64,000 bases of DNA from Vitis vinifera (GCF_030704535.1 NC_081807.1:9326001-9390000), one strand, 5' to 3'; shown: positions 1 through 24,237, counted from the stretch's first letter. Numbers and translations: made by a program. Notes: generated by a model from the sequence alone, not told the origin.

Positions 1-81
1 CTACAACTTTGATCCTTTATATCATTGAGAGTACTTCTAGTTCTTATAAAAATTTTCTAACTGTCACTCTTTGTCTTTTCC

Positions 82-1428
82 TACAACATCCAAATTTCAA
101 TAACAACAATGTTATTACCATCCTCAACATTGATGAAGGTGGAGTAAGAGAGATTATCCCAAGGATCATCCTTAGCCCTCTTGAGTCTCAACTTTGGGTA
201 ATATCTATGTAGCAACAAGTCCCTTAAGCAAACTTAATCTTAACAAAGTTTATTCTATATTATAATTCAAATATTAATTCTTAAGCCATCTCAACTTGAC
301 TCAAAAGAGGGATGGAAAGGATGTAAGAATTATAGACTACTTTGATGTGATTGATGGGACAAACATAGGTGGTCTTATCATTACCATGCTAATAACATGC
401 TTCATGTTTGTTGCCAAAGATATCAAGGATTTTTAACTAAATTATGAAGGTAATTATGTTGAATAGGATTAATAATTTAAGCAATTATTTTATTTTATTT
501 ATAGTTATTAACAACATTTTGACTTTTTTTTTTTTTTTTTGAATAACACTTTTGTGTTTCCTAGTTTTAAAACAAAAGGCAATCAAAACCCTATTAGGTC
601 CAAAATATGACGAGAAGTATCTCCTCAACCTTTTAAAGGAAAAACTAAGAGATATTCGATTACAACGGATACTTACAAATATTGTAATCCCTAGTTATGG
701 CATCAAGCTTTCCTACATTACAATCTTTTTTGGTTATCAGGTTTAGCTTTATCACTTAGAAGTTCTTTTCCAAGCCTCATAATTTACTTCTTTCATGTTA
801 AATTAGTGTGCAATTTTGATTAATATTGTTTGTCCTTTTATTTAATTTCATGCTTTAGGTGAAAAGCAAATCAAGCTTAGATGCCTTGCTGTCGAAAATA
901 TGTATTGGAACATTGAGAACACCAATTTATATCCCAGCCCATTATTTTGAAATCAAAGGTTCCAAAAGGGAAAGTGAGAGAATTCAATGTCATTGATGGT
1001 TGTACAGCCCTAAACAATCCAGTATGTACACAAATTGGATAGTGTTTCGTTTACTATAAATCTTATCTTAATGAAAATTGGAACATATGTTAATCTTCTT
1101 CTTCTACATCTATGGCAATTAATTCCACTTAATTATTGTTAAATTTTTTCAGACTTTGATTACAATTGGAGAAGTGAAGAAGGAGATCAACCGGGTGAGT
1201 CTTCACTTCTTCCTTGTAAGGCTAGCAGATTATGGTCAGTGCCTAGTGATATTATTAAGAACAAGTTAACATAGGAAGAGAAATATGATACAAACAAAGC
1301 AACTACATGGGGTGTGTTGGGATGGTTGACTAGTGATGTTTCCACCACCCCACTAGTGAATGCATTCACCCAAGCTGCACACCTAATTTTTATATTTGCA
1401 TTGTCCCTCACAAGGATGAAAATGTTAG
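82..1428 (+). pseudogene. patatin-like phospholipase pseudogene
   Basis: Translated pieces follow patatin-like acyl hydrolases in order. The oxyanion-loop region (ILNIDEGGVREIIP) is near 117-160, then IDYFDVIDGTNIGG near 340-375, AKDIKDF near 416-435, LLGPKYDEKYLLNLLKEKL near 590-650, then IYIPAHYFEIKGS near 925-960, TLITIGEVKKEINR near 1154-1195 and TTWGVLGWLTSDVSTTPLV near 1300-1355. Patatins use a Ser-Asp dyad, with the Ser in G-x-S-x-G. Here that motif reads GTNIG, so the nucleophile Ser is Asn, and the DGGG-x-R loop reads DEGGVRE. There is an in-frame TAA after AKDIKDF, the middle blocks lie in different frames, and the C-terminal part is lost. It cannot make an active lipase. Identity as a patatin relic is secure; exon borders are not. 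Confidence 0.85.
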
Positions 1429-1435
1429 TTTTCAT

Positions 1436-2170
1436 GGATATATATTGATTATTTGATTTTATGGATATATTAAAAAATATCGATAAAAATATTGATAAAG
1501 AAAAAATTGATAAAATTCATAGAAATATGATAAAAAATTCCAAAAAAAAAAAAAAAAGATAAAACATGCAATAGAACAAATATTAAATTTGTTTTCATTG
1601 TATGTATGTATTTTTTCTTATATTTAATTACTCCATAAAAGATATATAGAAAGAATTATTAAGATAGGATGGTTTTATTAATTTTGATTTGTATTTAAAA
1701 TGATTAAAATTAATTTTTTCTATCGACGTATTCGATATTCCAAAATTTTGGCCAAATAAAGCAACCACGAAACCAATGAGAAATATCTTCTCTACGACGT
1801 TTCAAAAGAGTCCTAACAACAAAGTCAAAACATATACCTATTCAATGAAATTATAATTCGATGCTAATATTACACTGAAAATAACAAATATTATATCAAA
1901 CAGCTTGAAAAGAAATGACTACATACTACACCTAAAATATGGACAATTTTTTTATTATTTTTTTGTATGATATCATTCAATCAGTCGATTTTGTACCATT
2001 AAAGCCATGAGTAATGTAGCCATATTTCAAGTTCTAAACTAATTTTTTTTATTGAAAAATAAATAAATTTGGACGTTGATGTGGGTTTTACTTTTCTTTG
2101 GTTTCAAATGAGATGATAAAAGCTAATCAAATGTCTTAGAAACAAAGGCAAAAGCATGGAAGAACATAAA
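1436..2170. other. AT-rich intergenic stretch
   Basis: No coding signal or recognised element is visible. It contains short poly-A runs and a patch of ATATCGATA-type sequence near 1460-1500 that resembles DNA in the first aminotransferase intron near 6260-6420 and 7280-7330, so it may be a decayed dispersed repeat. Confidence 0.4.
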
Positions 2171-2893
2171 TGTAGGGACCCCTCCCTCCGAGAACACGTG
2201 GCACGCATCTTACAGTGACACATGGCATGCATCTTACGGTGACACATGACACGCATTGTCATCCGAGTCACCCTCATCCGGATCTTCCTATAAAGCACAC
2301 ATGGCACGTTTTTTCGGACTACCTCAAGAAAGATCAAACGACACTTATAAACATATCATCCGGACGGCTTACACAATACACCCGGATGATCAACATATGC
2401 CATCCGGATACAATGGTCCGGATCATTGACTGAAGTAAGCAAGTCTCACACGTTACCACAACAGTCTGTCATAGCCCACGTTCCGCCGCCTGCAGGGTGA
2501 GAGGACAAGATGAAGTGACAACAAGTCACTTCCTATGATCATTCCACATGGTCACTTCCCACGATCTCTGACAGCCGCATCACCTACCACGATCTCTGTC
2601 AGCCACCCGTAGGGTGGTGATAGCCCTGCCACCACCTAATGTCATCATAACAACACAAAATATCTCTCTGTCATTAAAGAGGCAATCAAAGCTTCTGATA
2701 CTATATATATCAACCTTCACACAAGGAGGAGGGTAAACTTGCGATACCTAGTAAAAAGCCAACTGATTATCTCTCTCCAACCATGGCTGACAAAACCATC
2801 GAAGGATGCGTTCGGACACCGTGTCCGGACGTCTTTTGCAGGTATAGCGACTGAGTCAAGAACCTATATTGGTTGAGGTCGCGCATCCATCCA
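2171..2893 (+). mobile_element. LTR fragment with adjacent primer-binding-like site
   Basis: This stretch is clearly richer in GC than its surroundings. It starts TGTAGGGACCCC and ends CATCCATCCA, so it has TG...CA ends. A TATA-like CTATATATAT lies near 2701, as expected for an LTR promoter. Immediately after it comes TTTGGCAACTACGTGGAAC, which has the layout of a Gypsy-type primer-binding site (TTTGGC plus a tRNA-complementary stretch). No gag or pol follows: beyond about 3000 the sequence is AT-rich and non-coding. It is best read as the 5' LTR and leader of a truncated Gypsy-like element. The family and the exact LTR limits are inferred. Confidence 0.5.
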
Positions 2894-5389
2894 TTTGGCA
2901 ACTACGTGGAACAACAAGAGCGCGAGGTATCAACAATAAAGTCTTGTTATGGATGACTTCTTGTTGGATTTCTCCCGGGGCAAACACAAGGAGAAGAAGA
3001 AGATGATTTCATAAGGGTATTTTTGACATTTTCACCATTATTTACATAAATGATTTTTTTAGTTTCTTGTAAACAATCTTTTGATTTTTTTTACTCATCC
3101 ATATTTTAAATTTTTCGATATTTTTAATAAAAATATTTTTCATTATTTTTAGCCATCATAATCTATATTTTTTATAATGAAAAAATATTTTTATTATTTA
3201 TAATAAAAATAATAATTATCCATCTTTTATAATAAAAATTGAGAAGAAAAACATTTATGATAATTTTTTTTCTTCATTTTTGACCATCATTATCCATATT
3301 TTTTCATGTCTACCTTCATCATCTTTCTTCTTTATTGAAGACATGATTTACTAATTAAAAAAATATATATTTTGGTGCAAAAATCCCATTAGCCATTTAT
3401 TTTTTTAACTTGCAATATTCTCCATTATGTCTCACAATTAATTTTAACCCTTTTCTAAGCATTTTTTTTAATCCATACACTTATTTATGCCCTTCCACAT
3501 GGATATAATTTAAGGTTTATTATTTATGTAATTTTTTTTTTTTACAAATATTGGTTGTAAAAATAGTTTTAGAAAAAATATTTAAAAAGAATTTAGAAGT
3601 GAAAATATAAGAAATTTTTTTAAAAATGTTATAAGTGTTTGAATTTAAAAGGTTAATACTAAGTGGGGGTTTGAAAATATAGTACTGGATGTTCTTAAAA
3701 ATGTGTGGAAGTATAATGTTGGATGCTTCTAAAATCATCCAATATTACAACTCTAGATACTCGTTCTAATCATTTATTTTCTATTGATAGAATACAAAAA
3801 ATTGGTTCAAATGCATTTTTAACATCGTTGGAGATGATTAATTGTTTATCCATTGCTCAAAAACCATAAATTTCTTTAAAAAATTATTAGGGTTTTGGAG
3901 AGATTAGAGGAGAAAAAAATTGAAAGAAGAAGATGAAAATGGACATGTACTAACTCTAAAGGTATTTTGGTCTTCAATAAGGGGTGTTTTTGTCCTAAAA
4001 AAAATCATAATGTAGGTGGCTCCATAGAGTGATTAGGTGGTTATAGATCTACTTTTTCTTATTTTATTTTTAGGATAACATTACCCATATATAAAAAGAC
4101 TGTTTTACCCTTACAAATTCATATTAATGCGCCTTTCTTCAAATCCAACCTCTCCATCACCCCCATAAGCTCGAAGTGCATTCTAAGGTATTTGCTCCCT
4201 TTTTCTCATTGATTTCTATAGATTAGATTAAAAAGTGTGTTCTAAGTATATGATGTCAAAGATGATTCAAACAAGTAAAATTGCATATTAGAAACACTGG
4301 ACAAATAAATCATCCTCGATATTTAATTTTTCAATCAGAATTTCATAAATTATTGTAAAGAAGTGCATTCAAAAGATATATTCACTTTCATTCAAACACT
4401 TTTTATAGTGTCTAAGAGTATACTTCTAAGTACTAAAAATGTCTAGAAATGGACTTCTAGACACTATAAGAGGAATTGATGCTATAATTTAAGACATTTT
4501 TATAAGGTCTAACGTTTTATACCATAGTTTATAATACTCTTATAATATGATATCCAACATCTAATATTATAGTTCCGAACACTTCCATAATATTTGATAT
4601 TAAACATTTGTAATTTCTTTTTTTAAAATTTAAAACCTTTTTATTATTTATTTTTTCTATTCTAAATATTTTTTTTTCTTTTTTAAAAGGGAAAAAAAAG
4701 AAGAAAAAAATGTATTTTTTTTTAGATATGATGTGTTTAGTATGGTTTTAGAAAAAATACAAAGGAAAAATTATTAAAAAATAATTTTCTTATTTAATTT
4801 TACTATGAAAAATAAGAAAAACAAATTAAATATAACTAAAATTAATTAAAAATTCATACATTTTAAATTATTTGATTTTTACATAAAAAAATAAAATAAT
4901 AGAAATCAATTTAAATAAGACATAAAATAATTTATTAAATTTAAATTTATCTTTTAAAATTTTTTGTACTTTCCCTTTTTAATTTTTTTCTCTATACATT
5001 TTCCCCACCAAACTTAACCCTTTGCTGATGTGGCTTTAATTCCATAGAGGACTTACTTCGGAGGTTGGTTATAGAATATATATAACTTTGGAAATTTAAG
5101 CTATAATTTCTTTTATGTTTGGTTTTTGAAAAATTGTAAGAAAAGAAAAAAACTATATCAAAAAATTAATTTTATTGTGTTTAATTATATTATAAAAAAT
5201 ATATCAATTAAAATTAAATATAATTAAAATTAATTAAAAATTTATATATTTAATTTGTATATTAAAGAGTTAAAATAAATAAAATGAGTCTAAAATAATA
5301 TATAAAAATAATTTAATTATTATAAATCAATGTTTTATTTTCTTTTATTTTTTATTTCCATTTTCTTTAGCTTGTATTTTTCTTTCAAA
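2894..5389. other. AT-rich intergenic region upstream of the aminotransferase gene
   Basis: Apart from about 100 bases of leader after the LTR fragment, this is low-complexity AT-rich DNA with poly-T and poly-A runs and no sustained coding frame. Open frames such as the one near 3520-3738 on the minus strand have the composition of AT-rich noise. No gene is supported. Confidence 0.5.
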
Positions 5390-5435
5390 TTAAATCAAAT
5401 TTAACCACGTCATCAAACAGTAGGACGATGCCATC

Positions 5436-5445
5436 TGACGTGGCA
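5436..5445 (+). promoter_or_regulatory. ACGT-core (bZIP-type) element
   Basis: TGACGTGGCA lies about 140 bases upstream of the aminotransferase start codon. TGACGTGG is a classical hybrid C/G-box core bound by plant bZIP factors. Its location just upstream of a chloroplast-enzyme gene makes it a plausible promoter element. Function is inferred from motif and position only. Confidence 0.4.
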
Positions 5446-5461
5446 TTGTAACGTGAGAACC

Positions 5462-5469
5462 TAGGGTTT
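5462..5469 (-). promoter_or_regulatory. telo-box (AAACCCTA on the minus strand)
   Basis: TAGGGTTT on the plus strand is the plant telo-box, common close to the transcription start of housekeeping genes. It lies 115 bases before the start codon of the aminotransferase gene, in a short moderate-GC island that contrasts with the AT-rich DNA upstream. No clear TATA box was seen, which fits a housekeeping promoter. Confidence 0.4.
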
Positions 5470-5583
5470 GAAAGTACCATATTCCAAAACGGCGGCGTTG
5501 TAATAAAGCTGTTTCAGCTTTTAGAGAACACACTAGAGGCTTTGAGGATAGAGAGTGGCGTATCTGTATCTGCATCCAAAAAC

Positions 5584-18044
<12,461 letters not shown>

Positions 18045-18916
18045 AGTGTAGTATGAGAATGGTTTCAGTTTCAGCAGCCCTCCATTATGCTCCATGTTCT
18101 CTGTGATAGCAGGACTGGAGCAGGATTCGTATCTTATGTATCTCCCTCGTTATTTCTTATCAGATTCTATTTTTAATTTGGTGTAGAACCTAGTAACTTT
18201 TACAAAGATTGATTTTGAATTGGTATACCCTGATCCATTTGTAAGGGTCCAAATTTGGTCACTGTTACAAAAGTCGCATCTTGAAAAGCTTTCCTAGGGA
18301 CAAAAGTAGCATAACCCAAGCACATTTTGATCAGAGGAGAGCAATTTTTAACACAGAAACTGAACTCAGCTCCCAACTCAACGGTCTCAGGATCACTGCC
18401 TAATCTCGGTGGGTTTGTCTTTTGCTGCTCTGCCATGGCATATATTCCATCTAATGCTTTGTTTAGGCAGGGAGCCAATGAGGACAAATTTGATGACCCA
18501 TTTTGCAAGAATGCCATGGGCTTGAATCAAATAACTGTAGTCAGGGAATGGACCTGCATCTTTCAGTTGGTGTACACATCAGCTGCAAGTGTTTATGGCT
18601 AGGGTTTTATTCACCAGTTGGGCACAAAGTAACAGGGCCACAAATGGCATATTTTGAGGCCAAGAGGATCACATAACAGGGAAGGTTTGAGAATTAATTT
18701 ATTTCTAAAATCATTTGTGCCTGTGTATAGCAGCAAACTAGCATTTCCCATTTCTCCAAAGTTCATTCCAGCTACTGATACATTTAAGATACAATGGACA
18801 TCTATTTTACAATACTCCATTGAAGTATGCCCTAAACACACCTTAACTATTCTGTTCCATGATATAAGAACTAATCCTTCGGGGGTTGATGATTTACAAG
18901 TACGAAATTAGATTGT
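18045..18916. other. tail-to-tail intergenic region between the aminotransferase and MUSTANG-type genes
   Basis: The two genes converge here with 872 bp between stop codons, so it should hold both 3' UTRs. A minus-strand ATG frame of 105 codons (18200-18517) and a partly overlapping plus-strand frame are open, and the composition is close to coding. I recognise neither. Neither has a visible promoter, and both could be chance frames in UTR sequence of moderate GC content. Confidence 0.5.
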
Positions 18917-20668
18917 CTAAAACTGCTCTATGCTCTTCATAATATCTGCTTTGCAAGTTGTTTTGTAATGTCCAGTTTGGTTGCACCGGCTACAGTGCAC
19001 TGTATGCTTCTCCCTGTTAAGATCCTCTACGCATATTCGCTTCTTTTCAGGGCGTCCTGGCGGTCGACGGAACTTTGGTGGTCGCACAACTGGAGTGTCA
19101 TCATCCACAGGAGCCTCAACTGTTCTTCTCCACTCTATTTTACAGGGAATGGGGCGTATCTCTTCTGAATATGCCGCACGATAACTTGCCACAGTGAAAC
19201 ACTTCTCTGTAAATGCGTACACATCTTTTCTACATGAGAGGAGGGCTGCAACAGCATGGGAGCATGGGATTCCATAGAGTTGCCAATCACGGCAGGAACA
19301 GCACTGAGTCCCTATGTTCACAATGTCTGATCGCTCGGCTGATAGAACCTCAAATTCTACTTCATCTGATCTAAGAACTTGATATGTTGATGCACGGCCA
19401 ATCGCCTCCATCATTCGCTTATCAGCTGATGGGGCTAAAACTGAAAACCATGAATTGCTCTTTAAACGCCGCTCCTCAAACTCAGCCATTAGTTTACTGT
19501 GAATCTGCTCAATCACCTGGATTATGGGCAGCTCCCGTGCTTCAAGAATCCATTTATTGAATTCCTCAATATTTGAAGAGAGATGACCATATCGTGTTCC
19601 TTCAAAATACACCAATGCCCAACGGGAAGTTGGAAACTGTTGAATCCACTTGGCTGCTTCAGAAGAAACCTCCTCAATCTCTGCCATTTTTTCTTTAAAA
19701 GCAATGGTAGTTGTGGCATATGCTGCTTTCCATAGAAGATGAACAAGCCTTGAGTTCTTAAACTCTTTGCCAATGCTTTCACTCAAGTGGCGCATACAGA
19801 AAGCATGGGAAGAAGTTGGGAATTTCCTCTTTACAGCATCTTGGATGCCCTTCTGTCCATCCGATAAAAATGTGAGTTGAGGTACATTCTCTGTGTTCAT
19901 TTCTAGTGCCTTTCGTAACTCTGACAGGAACCACATCCAGCTCTCATCATTTTCTGCATCAACAACACCAAATGCAAGTGGAAACAACCCACCATCAGCG
20001 TCAAAAGAAGTGGCTGAAAGTAAGGTGCCAAGGTATTTGCTCTTGAGCTGGATTCCACCAAGCCCAACAATAGGCAAGCAACCATTTAGAAAACCATATA
20101 TGGATGCGTAAAAGGAAACAAAAAGCCGTTGAAACCGGTTATCTGCACCACTGGTAAACACCTCCGCAACACTTCCAGGGTTGGCTCTCTTTATTTCCTC
20201 ACAATATGCAGGAAGGAGGCAATACCCTTCTTCAGAAGAGCCATAAATAGCCGCTAGCCCCCGCTCCTTAGCACGCCAGGCTTGCTTATAAGGTATAGTG
20301 ATCCCATATTGTTTATGAATGTCATGCAATATATCCTTTGGTTTGTAATTTATATTATCTCGCAGTCGTTCCTCTATGAAACTCACAATCCAATCTACAG
20401 AAGCCTGATGATGCCCATTTTGTGCATTTTTTCCACAGGTATGCGTCCCCTCAAGGCTTCTAATAGTGAAAGTTGGAGCATTAGGAAGCTTAACTGCACG
20501 GATACGCCATGGGCAACCTTCAGTTGCACACTTTGCAAAGTAACGGATTAAATCACTTTTTATAATACGAAGCTCAAAATGTTGAGCAATTGCAGCTTCT
20601 TTGATTGCATTCCTGAAGGCCTTGACATCAGCAAACTCTTGACCAACAACAAAATTGTAGTCCCCCAT
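18917..20668 (-). CDS. MUSTANG-type domesticated MULE transposase-derived protein
   Basis: A 583-aa nuclear protein from the plant MUSTANG (MUG) family, tamed from Mutator-like transposases. I chose ATG at 20668 (MGDYNFVVGQEF). Domains: a MuDR-type zinc DNA-binding fold with C47, C52, H76, C78; a MULE transposase-like domain at about 180-300; a SWIM finger (C-x-C-x9-C-x-H in CSCRDWQLYGIPCSH); a GRP basic stretch (PPGRPEKKR); and a C-terminal CCHC knuckle (CSRCNQTGHYKTTC). The first catalytic Asp of the DDE triad, in I-D-G-T of active MULEs, is Gly204 here (VGLGGIQLKSKY), while the second, in LSDGQKG, remains. Loss of catalysis with an intact 583-codon frame supports domestication. Known MUG genes affect growth and flowering. 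There are no TIRs around the gene. It lacks a PB1 domain and so resembles the MUG-A subfamily. Confidence 0.9.
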   Translation of the reverse strand: MGDYNFVVGQEFADVKAFRNAIKEAAIAQHFELRIIKSDLIRYFAKCATEGCPWRIRAVKLPNAPTFTIRSLEGTHTCGKNAQNGHHQASVDWIVSFIEERLRDNINYKPKDILHDIHKQYGITIPYKQAWRAKERGLAAIYGSSEEGYCLLPAYCEEIKRANPGSVAEVFTSGADNRFQRLFVSFYASIYGFLNGCLPIVGLGGIQLKSKYLGTLLSATSFDADGGLFPLAFGVVDAENDESWMWFLSELRKALEMNTENVPQLTFLSDGQKGIQDAVKRKFPTSSHAFCMRHLSESIGKEFKNSRLVHLLWKAAYATTTIAFKEKMAEIEEVSSEAAKWIQQFPTSRWALVYFEGTRYGHLSSNIEEFNKWILEARELPIIQVIEQIHSKLMAEFEERRLKSNSWFSVLAPSADKRMMEAIGRASTYQVLRSDEVEFEVLSAERSDIVNIGTQCCSCRDWQLYGIPCSHAVAALLSCRKDVYAFTEKCFTVASYRAAYSEEIRPIPCKIEWRRTVEAPVDDDTPVVRPPKFRRPPGRPEKKRICVEDLNREKHTVHCSRCNQTGHYKTTCKADIMKSIEQF

Positions 20669-20957
20669 GAGCCACACAGATTCAGGATCCTGTCTTTCAA
20701 TTCTATGATCAAGAACTCAGTTTTTTTACTCTTTGGAGGGCAAGAGGGTTACAGAAGACCTTCAAAATAAATAGGAACTCGAACTTAAACCTCCTAGACA
20801 AACATTCTATGGAATGATATCCAGAATAAAGCTGCAAAAAGTCAATGAAACACATTTGAGGCCATTCACAGAAAAGAATTTTTTCACCCAAGAAAAAAAT
20901 GTAGGTGCAGAGTGACTACTCGCTGTATTAACTTAGGTGGTTATGTTAAATTACTTA

Positions 20958-21487
20958 GAGGGTGTTTGGTAGATCAACTTAATACTTAATATGACTTAAA
21001 AACGTAATTTAAGTCATTAAACAAATTAAACATATTAGGTAAAATAATTAAATGTTACAACTTAGCTTTAAAAATAACTTCAAATATTAAGTTAAAATAG
21101 TTAACTTATTTTTAATTTCAAATCTCTTTTGTTTCATTTGCCCCATTTAGTGAGGGTATATATTACAACCATCACTCCACATCTGCAACTCGTGTTTTTT
21201 ACAATAAATATTTTGTGTTCATCTTATGTATCCATGGTTCCTTAAATATAGATGTTTAACAAACAAATTTATTACTTAAAATTAATGAAAGTAAATATTA
21301 GTTAAAATTAATACGGGTAAGTATGTCAATTTCACGATTTACAATAACTTTTACATTAACTATATCAAACAACCTTAAACTTAAAGTAAAAATCAAGTAA
21401 TAAGTTTTAAGTCAACAACTTAAGAATAAAATTTAAAGTCAACTTAAGTCATTAAGTAATAAGTATTAAGTTTTAACAAACACTCCC
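20958..21487. mobile_element. MITE-like element in the MUSTANG leader intron
   Basis: The left end GAGGGTGTTTGGTAG...AACTTAATACTTA and the reverse complement of the right end GGGAGTGTTTGTTAAAACTTAATACTTA form imperfect terminal inverted repeats about 40 bp long. The interior of about 530 bp is AT-rich and non-coding. The GGGTGTTTGGT end is typical of many hAT-related plant MITEs. No exact 8-bp target duplication was found, so the superfamily is tentative. Confidence 0.6.
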
Positions 21488-22537
21488 AAACCCTTTTAGT
21501 GTAAGTATTAGCACATAAGCACATTGACACACATGCAATGTAAATTTCTCTCCATTAATGAAAAAAATCACTCGTAAATACAAAAGATTGCGGGCATGCT
21601 TAAGTAACTTTCTTAGAAAAGAATCCAATCTACCTTCACATGAAATACATGAGGACTCGTGTGAAACAAGAAATATTGTTCTTGGGAGATAATACTCATA
21701 TTTGTCCTTTGACAAGTACTGCGGTTGATTTATGATGATGCTACTTTGGAAATATTGAAGAAACAACAAATGCTCATTGCATCAAGCACCCACCAACATG
21801 AAATCAATCACAAATTGTTATGTGCAAAATCGAAAATCCGATAACCATGAAAGGATTGATGGAAATTGCATTACTGGGTCATTCTTCTGCAACTATTACA
21901 ATTTGGTACTAAACAAAATATTGATCTTCCCTAAACAAAAATTCTCACGACTTCCCATAATTTCCCTCTGCAGGAACAAAAAAAGTTGGAAAAGTTCAAA
22001 CTACTAGAGCTGAATTTGAAGTAAAAGAAAAAAAAAAAGTGATTTCAAACAAAACCCATTTCTCAAGCAATCAAAATTTAGATAAGAACAACAACGAAAA
22101 AAATGGATAAAAAATTCATTTCTGTTGCTGCAAAAACGTTTTCAATTGTACCCGAAATTTAACAAATGGAAAAATCTGAAACTATCACAGCTAAATTTAA
22201 GTGAAACAAAAGTGATTCAGTTAATACCCATTTCTCAAGAAGTAAGATTAGGCAACCGAACAACAAAAATGGAAAAAGCAAAAAAAACAAATTTTATTAC
22301 TACCAATTACCCAAATTCAGAAATTCACGAGAGACTAAAACAACCGCCAAAATATAATCAGAATCTAGTTTCCGGGATATAAGTTGATCAAATTAAGCGC
22401 AGAATTGAATCAAAACCCTAAGTCAATCTACAAAAAATAACAAAAAGAAGAAGAAGAAGAAGAGAACACACTGACAGAGCAAACAGAATCTAAAGAAACA
22501 CTTCGAGATCAGAAACTCACCTTGTTGAGGAAGAGTA

Positions 22538-22588
22538 CTAGAGACCCATAAACGTGTAGAGAGAGAGGAAGCTCAGAATGAGAGTCAT
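22538..22588 (-). promoter_or_regulatory. upstream ORF of 16 codons in the MUSTANG leader exon
   Basis: On the minus strand, ATGACTCTCATTCTGAGC opens a short frame (MTLILSFLSLYTFMGL) that ends in TAG at 22538-22540, 17 bases before the leader intron donor. A complete uORF in the first exon could dampen translation of the main protein. Its presence in the mature mRNA depends on the transcription start, which is not known. Confidence 0.35.
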
Positions 22589-22640
22589 TGTTTCTAGAGA
22601 GAAGAGACTGCAAAGAGGAAAGGGAGGGGGTGAGAAGAGA

Positions 22641-23140
22641 GGAGGCTTTTTGGCATTCTGATGAAAGATTAGGGTTGATTAGGTCATCTTGAGGGTATAA
22701 TTGTCATTTTGGTATAAGTTAAGGGGTCGCGGTAGTCCAAGGTGTTGCAAATTGTATTTTGGGATTAAAAGTCAACTCACACCTCTAATTTTCTTAAATT
22801 TTATATATATATTTTTTATAGGGTTTGGCATAGAAGTGAACTAGGTTTTTATTTATTTTTTATTTTTTTATATATAAATAAAAAATTCAGGATCTAAATT
22901 TGTTTTTTAAATATTCAAATTTTAGTTTTATTGGGAAAACATGATTTTTAAATCGAATATTAACTACGATGACAACTTTAACTAAATTGACGATTAATTT
23001 AGAACCCAATCCAAAACAGTCAATCCGAGTTTAACATAATTCGACCTCTAACTTGAGGTATTCAATCTAACCTCATTTATTTAAGCTCCTATTAAATTTG
23101 GATTGATCATGAAATTGCATATTTAGAATCCATTTATATC

Positions 23141-23197
<57 letters not shown>

Positions 23198-24077
23198 GAT
23201 AAATAAGATACAATTTTAAGATAATAACAAAAAATAAAAATAAATTTATATATCTTTTCTATTATGATTTGATTTTTTTTTAAATAATTTAAAACGAAAA
23301 TAGATATTATTATATAGAATAATATACATTATTATAAATATGGTAAAAACATTAAATTAAATTGGTTCCGAATAGAATTGAGTTATCCAAATTTTAATCT
23401 GAGCTAAATCCAAATTAAGTTTAGATTGAAAAAACTTATTTCAAATCAAATCCAATATTACAAATGATTTGTTCAAGTCTACTTGAACTGGATTTAGGTT
23501 AAATTGGGTCAATCGCCCAAGTTGCACTCCTAATATTAACTACATTTATTTTAATATGTATTCTATAAATCATTTTATACTCGTGATGATCCATGAGAGA
23601 GAGTATCCATATAGGGAAAAAAATGGGGAAAAAAAATGAAAAGAGAAATAAAAGAGAGTATCAATATTCTTATCTTTATTTATTAATTAGAAATATATTA
23701 AGAGTTCATTTGATAATGATTTTAGGAAGCGTTTTTAATATTTTTAATAATTGAAATTTTTTATTATTTAATTATTAAAAATATTAGAAATGTATTTTAG
23801 AATCACTCTCAAATATACTCTAAATATTTTAAAATTCTTGGTATATTCGATGTCATATTATTTAATATTTTCTGTTTTACAAAGTGAAGATATTTGTGAA
23901 ACGTGTGGTGTAGTTGATGTGAGAGGTCTGCTGGAACTGGAGATGAAGCTTTGGAATAAATGAGACTCACGGACAAGAAGATAAGTCTATAGGCTTCTCC
24001 AAGTCCCCATCTCTGCACCAAAAAAGTAAGCAAGGAGACAAAAGAGAAGAAATGGGCTCTTGACAAGGAGTCTTGCA
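22641..24077. other. AT-rich intergenic region
   Basis: Non-coding DNA upstream of the MUSTANG-type gene. It contains a pure TA microsatellite and AT-rich repeats. A minus-strand open frame at 23809-24150 is poly-Phe-rich at one end and shows no recognisable domain. No gene is supported. Confidence 0.5.
23146..23194. repeat. (TA)n microsatellite
   Basis: An uninterrupted AT/TA dinucleotide run of about 24 units. Such runs are length-variable and form cruciforms easily. Confidence 0.95.
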
Positions 24078-24237
24078 CCAAATAATAATTTAACAAAAAA
24101 AAAAAGAAAAAAAATAAATTTAATCTAGTTTGTTTTATATAGAAAGACATTATGTATCATTTAAAAACAATTACATTTTTTTTTAGAATTTTGACTTTTG
24201 ATTTTCAAAAGATACGTATTTTGAGAAAAATAATAAT
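24078..24237. repeat. left copy of a 160-bp direct repeat flanking a MULE
   Basis: This block begins AATAATAATTTAAC and ends TTGAGAAAAATAATAAT. It is repeated at 27064-27222 in the same orientation with few differences (shared TTAATCTAGTTTGTT, TATAGAAAGACATTATG and TTTGACTTTTGATTTTCAA). The two copies exactly bracket the element between them. Confidence 0.85.

Larger units (their letters stand above)
20669..22640 (-). promoter_or_regulatory. 5' leader of the MUSTANG-type gene with a long intron
   Basis: A non-coding first exon (about 22521 to 22640) ends CCTCAACAAG followed by GTGAGTTTCTG, a strong donor with the GT at 22519-22520. The acceptor is probably one of the AG sites at about 20680-20710, just before the start codon, so the leader intron is about 1.8 kb. 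The exon is pyrimidine-rich (CTCTCTCTCTACACG). A MITE-like element lies inside the intron. Leader introns are known in plant genes and often raise expression. The splice pairing is inferred. Confidence 0.55.

Noticed and set aside
20669..20677. Upstream start of the MUSTANG-type protein three codons earlier
   Set aside because: The codon at 20675-20677 is GTG on the minus strand. The first ATG in frame is at 20668, and the family begins near GDYNFVVGQEF.
21777..22382. Plus-strand open frames of 76-85 codons
   Set aside because: They lie in the leader intron of the minus-strand MUSTANG gene, have AT-rich Lys/Asn-rich products and show no domain.
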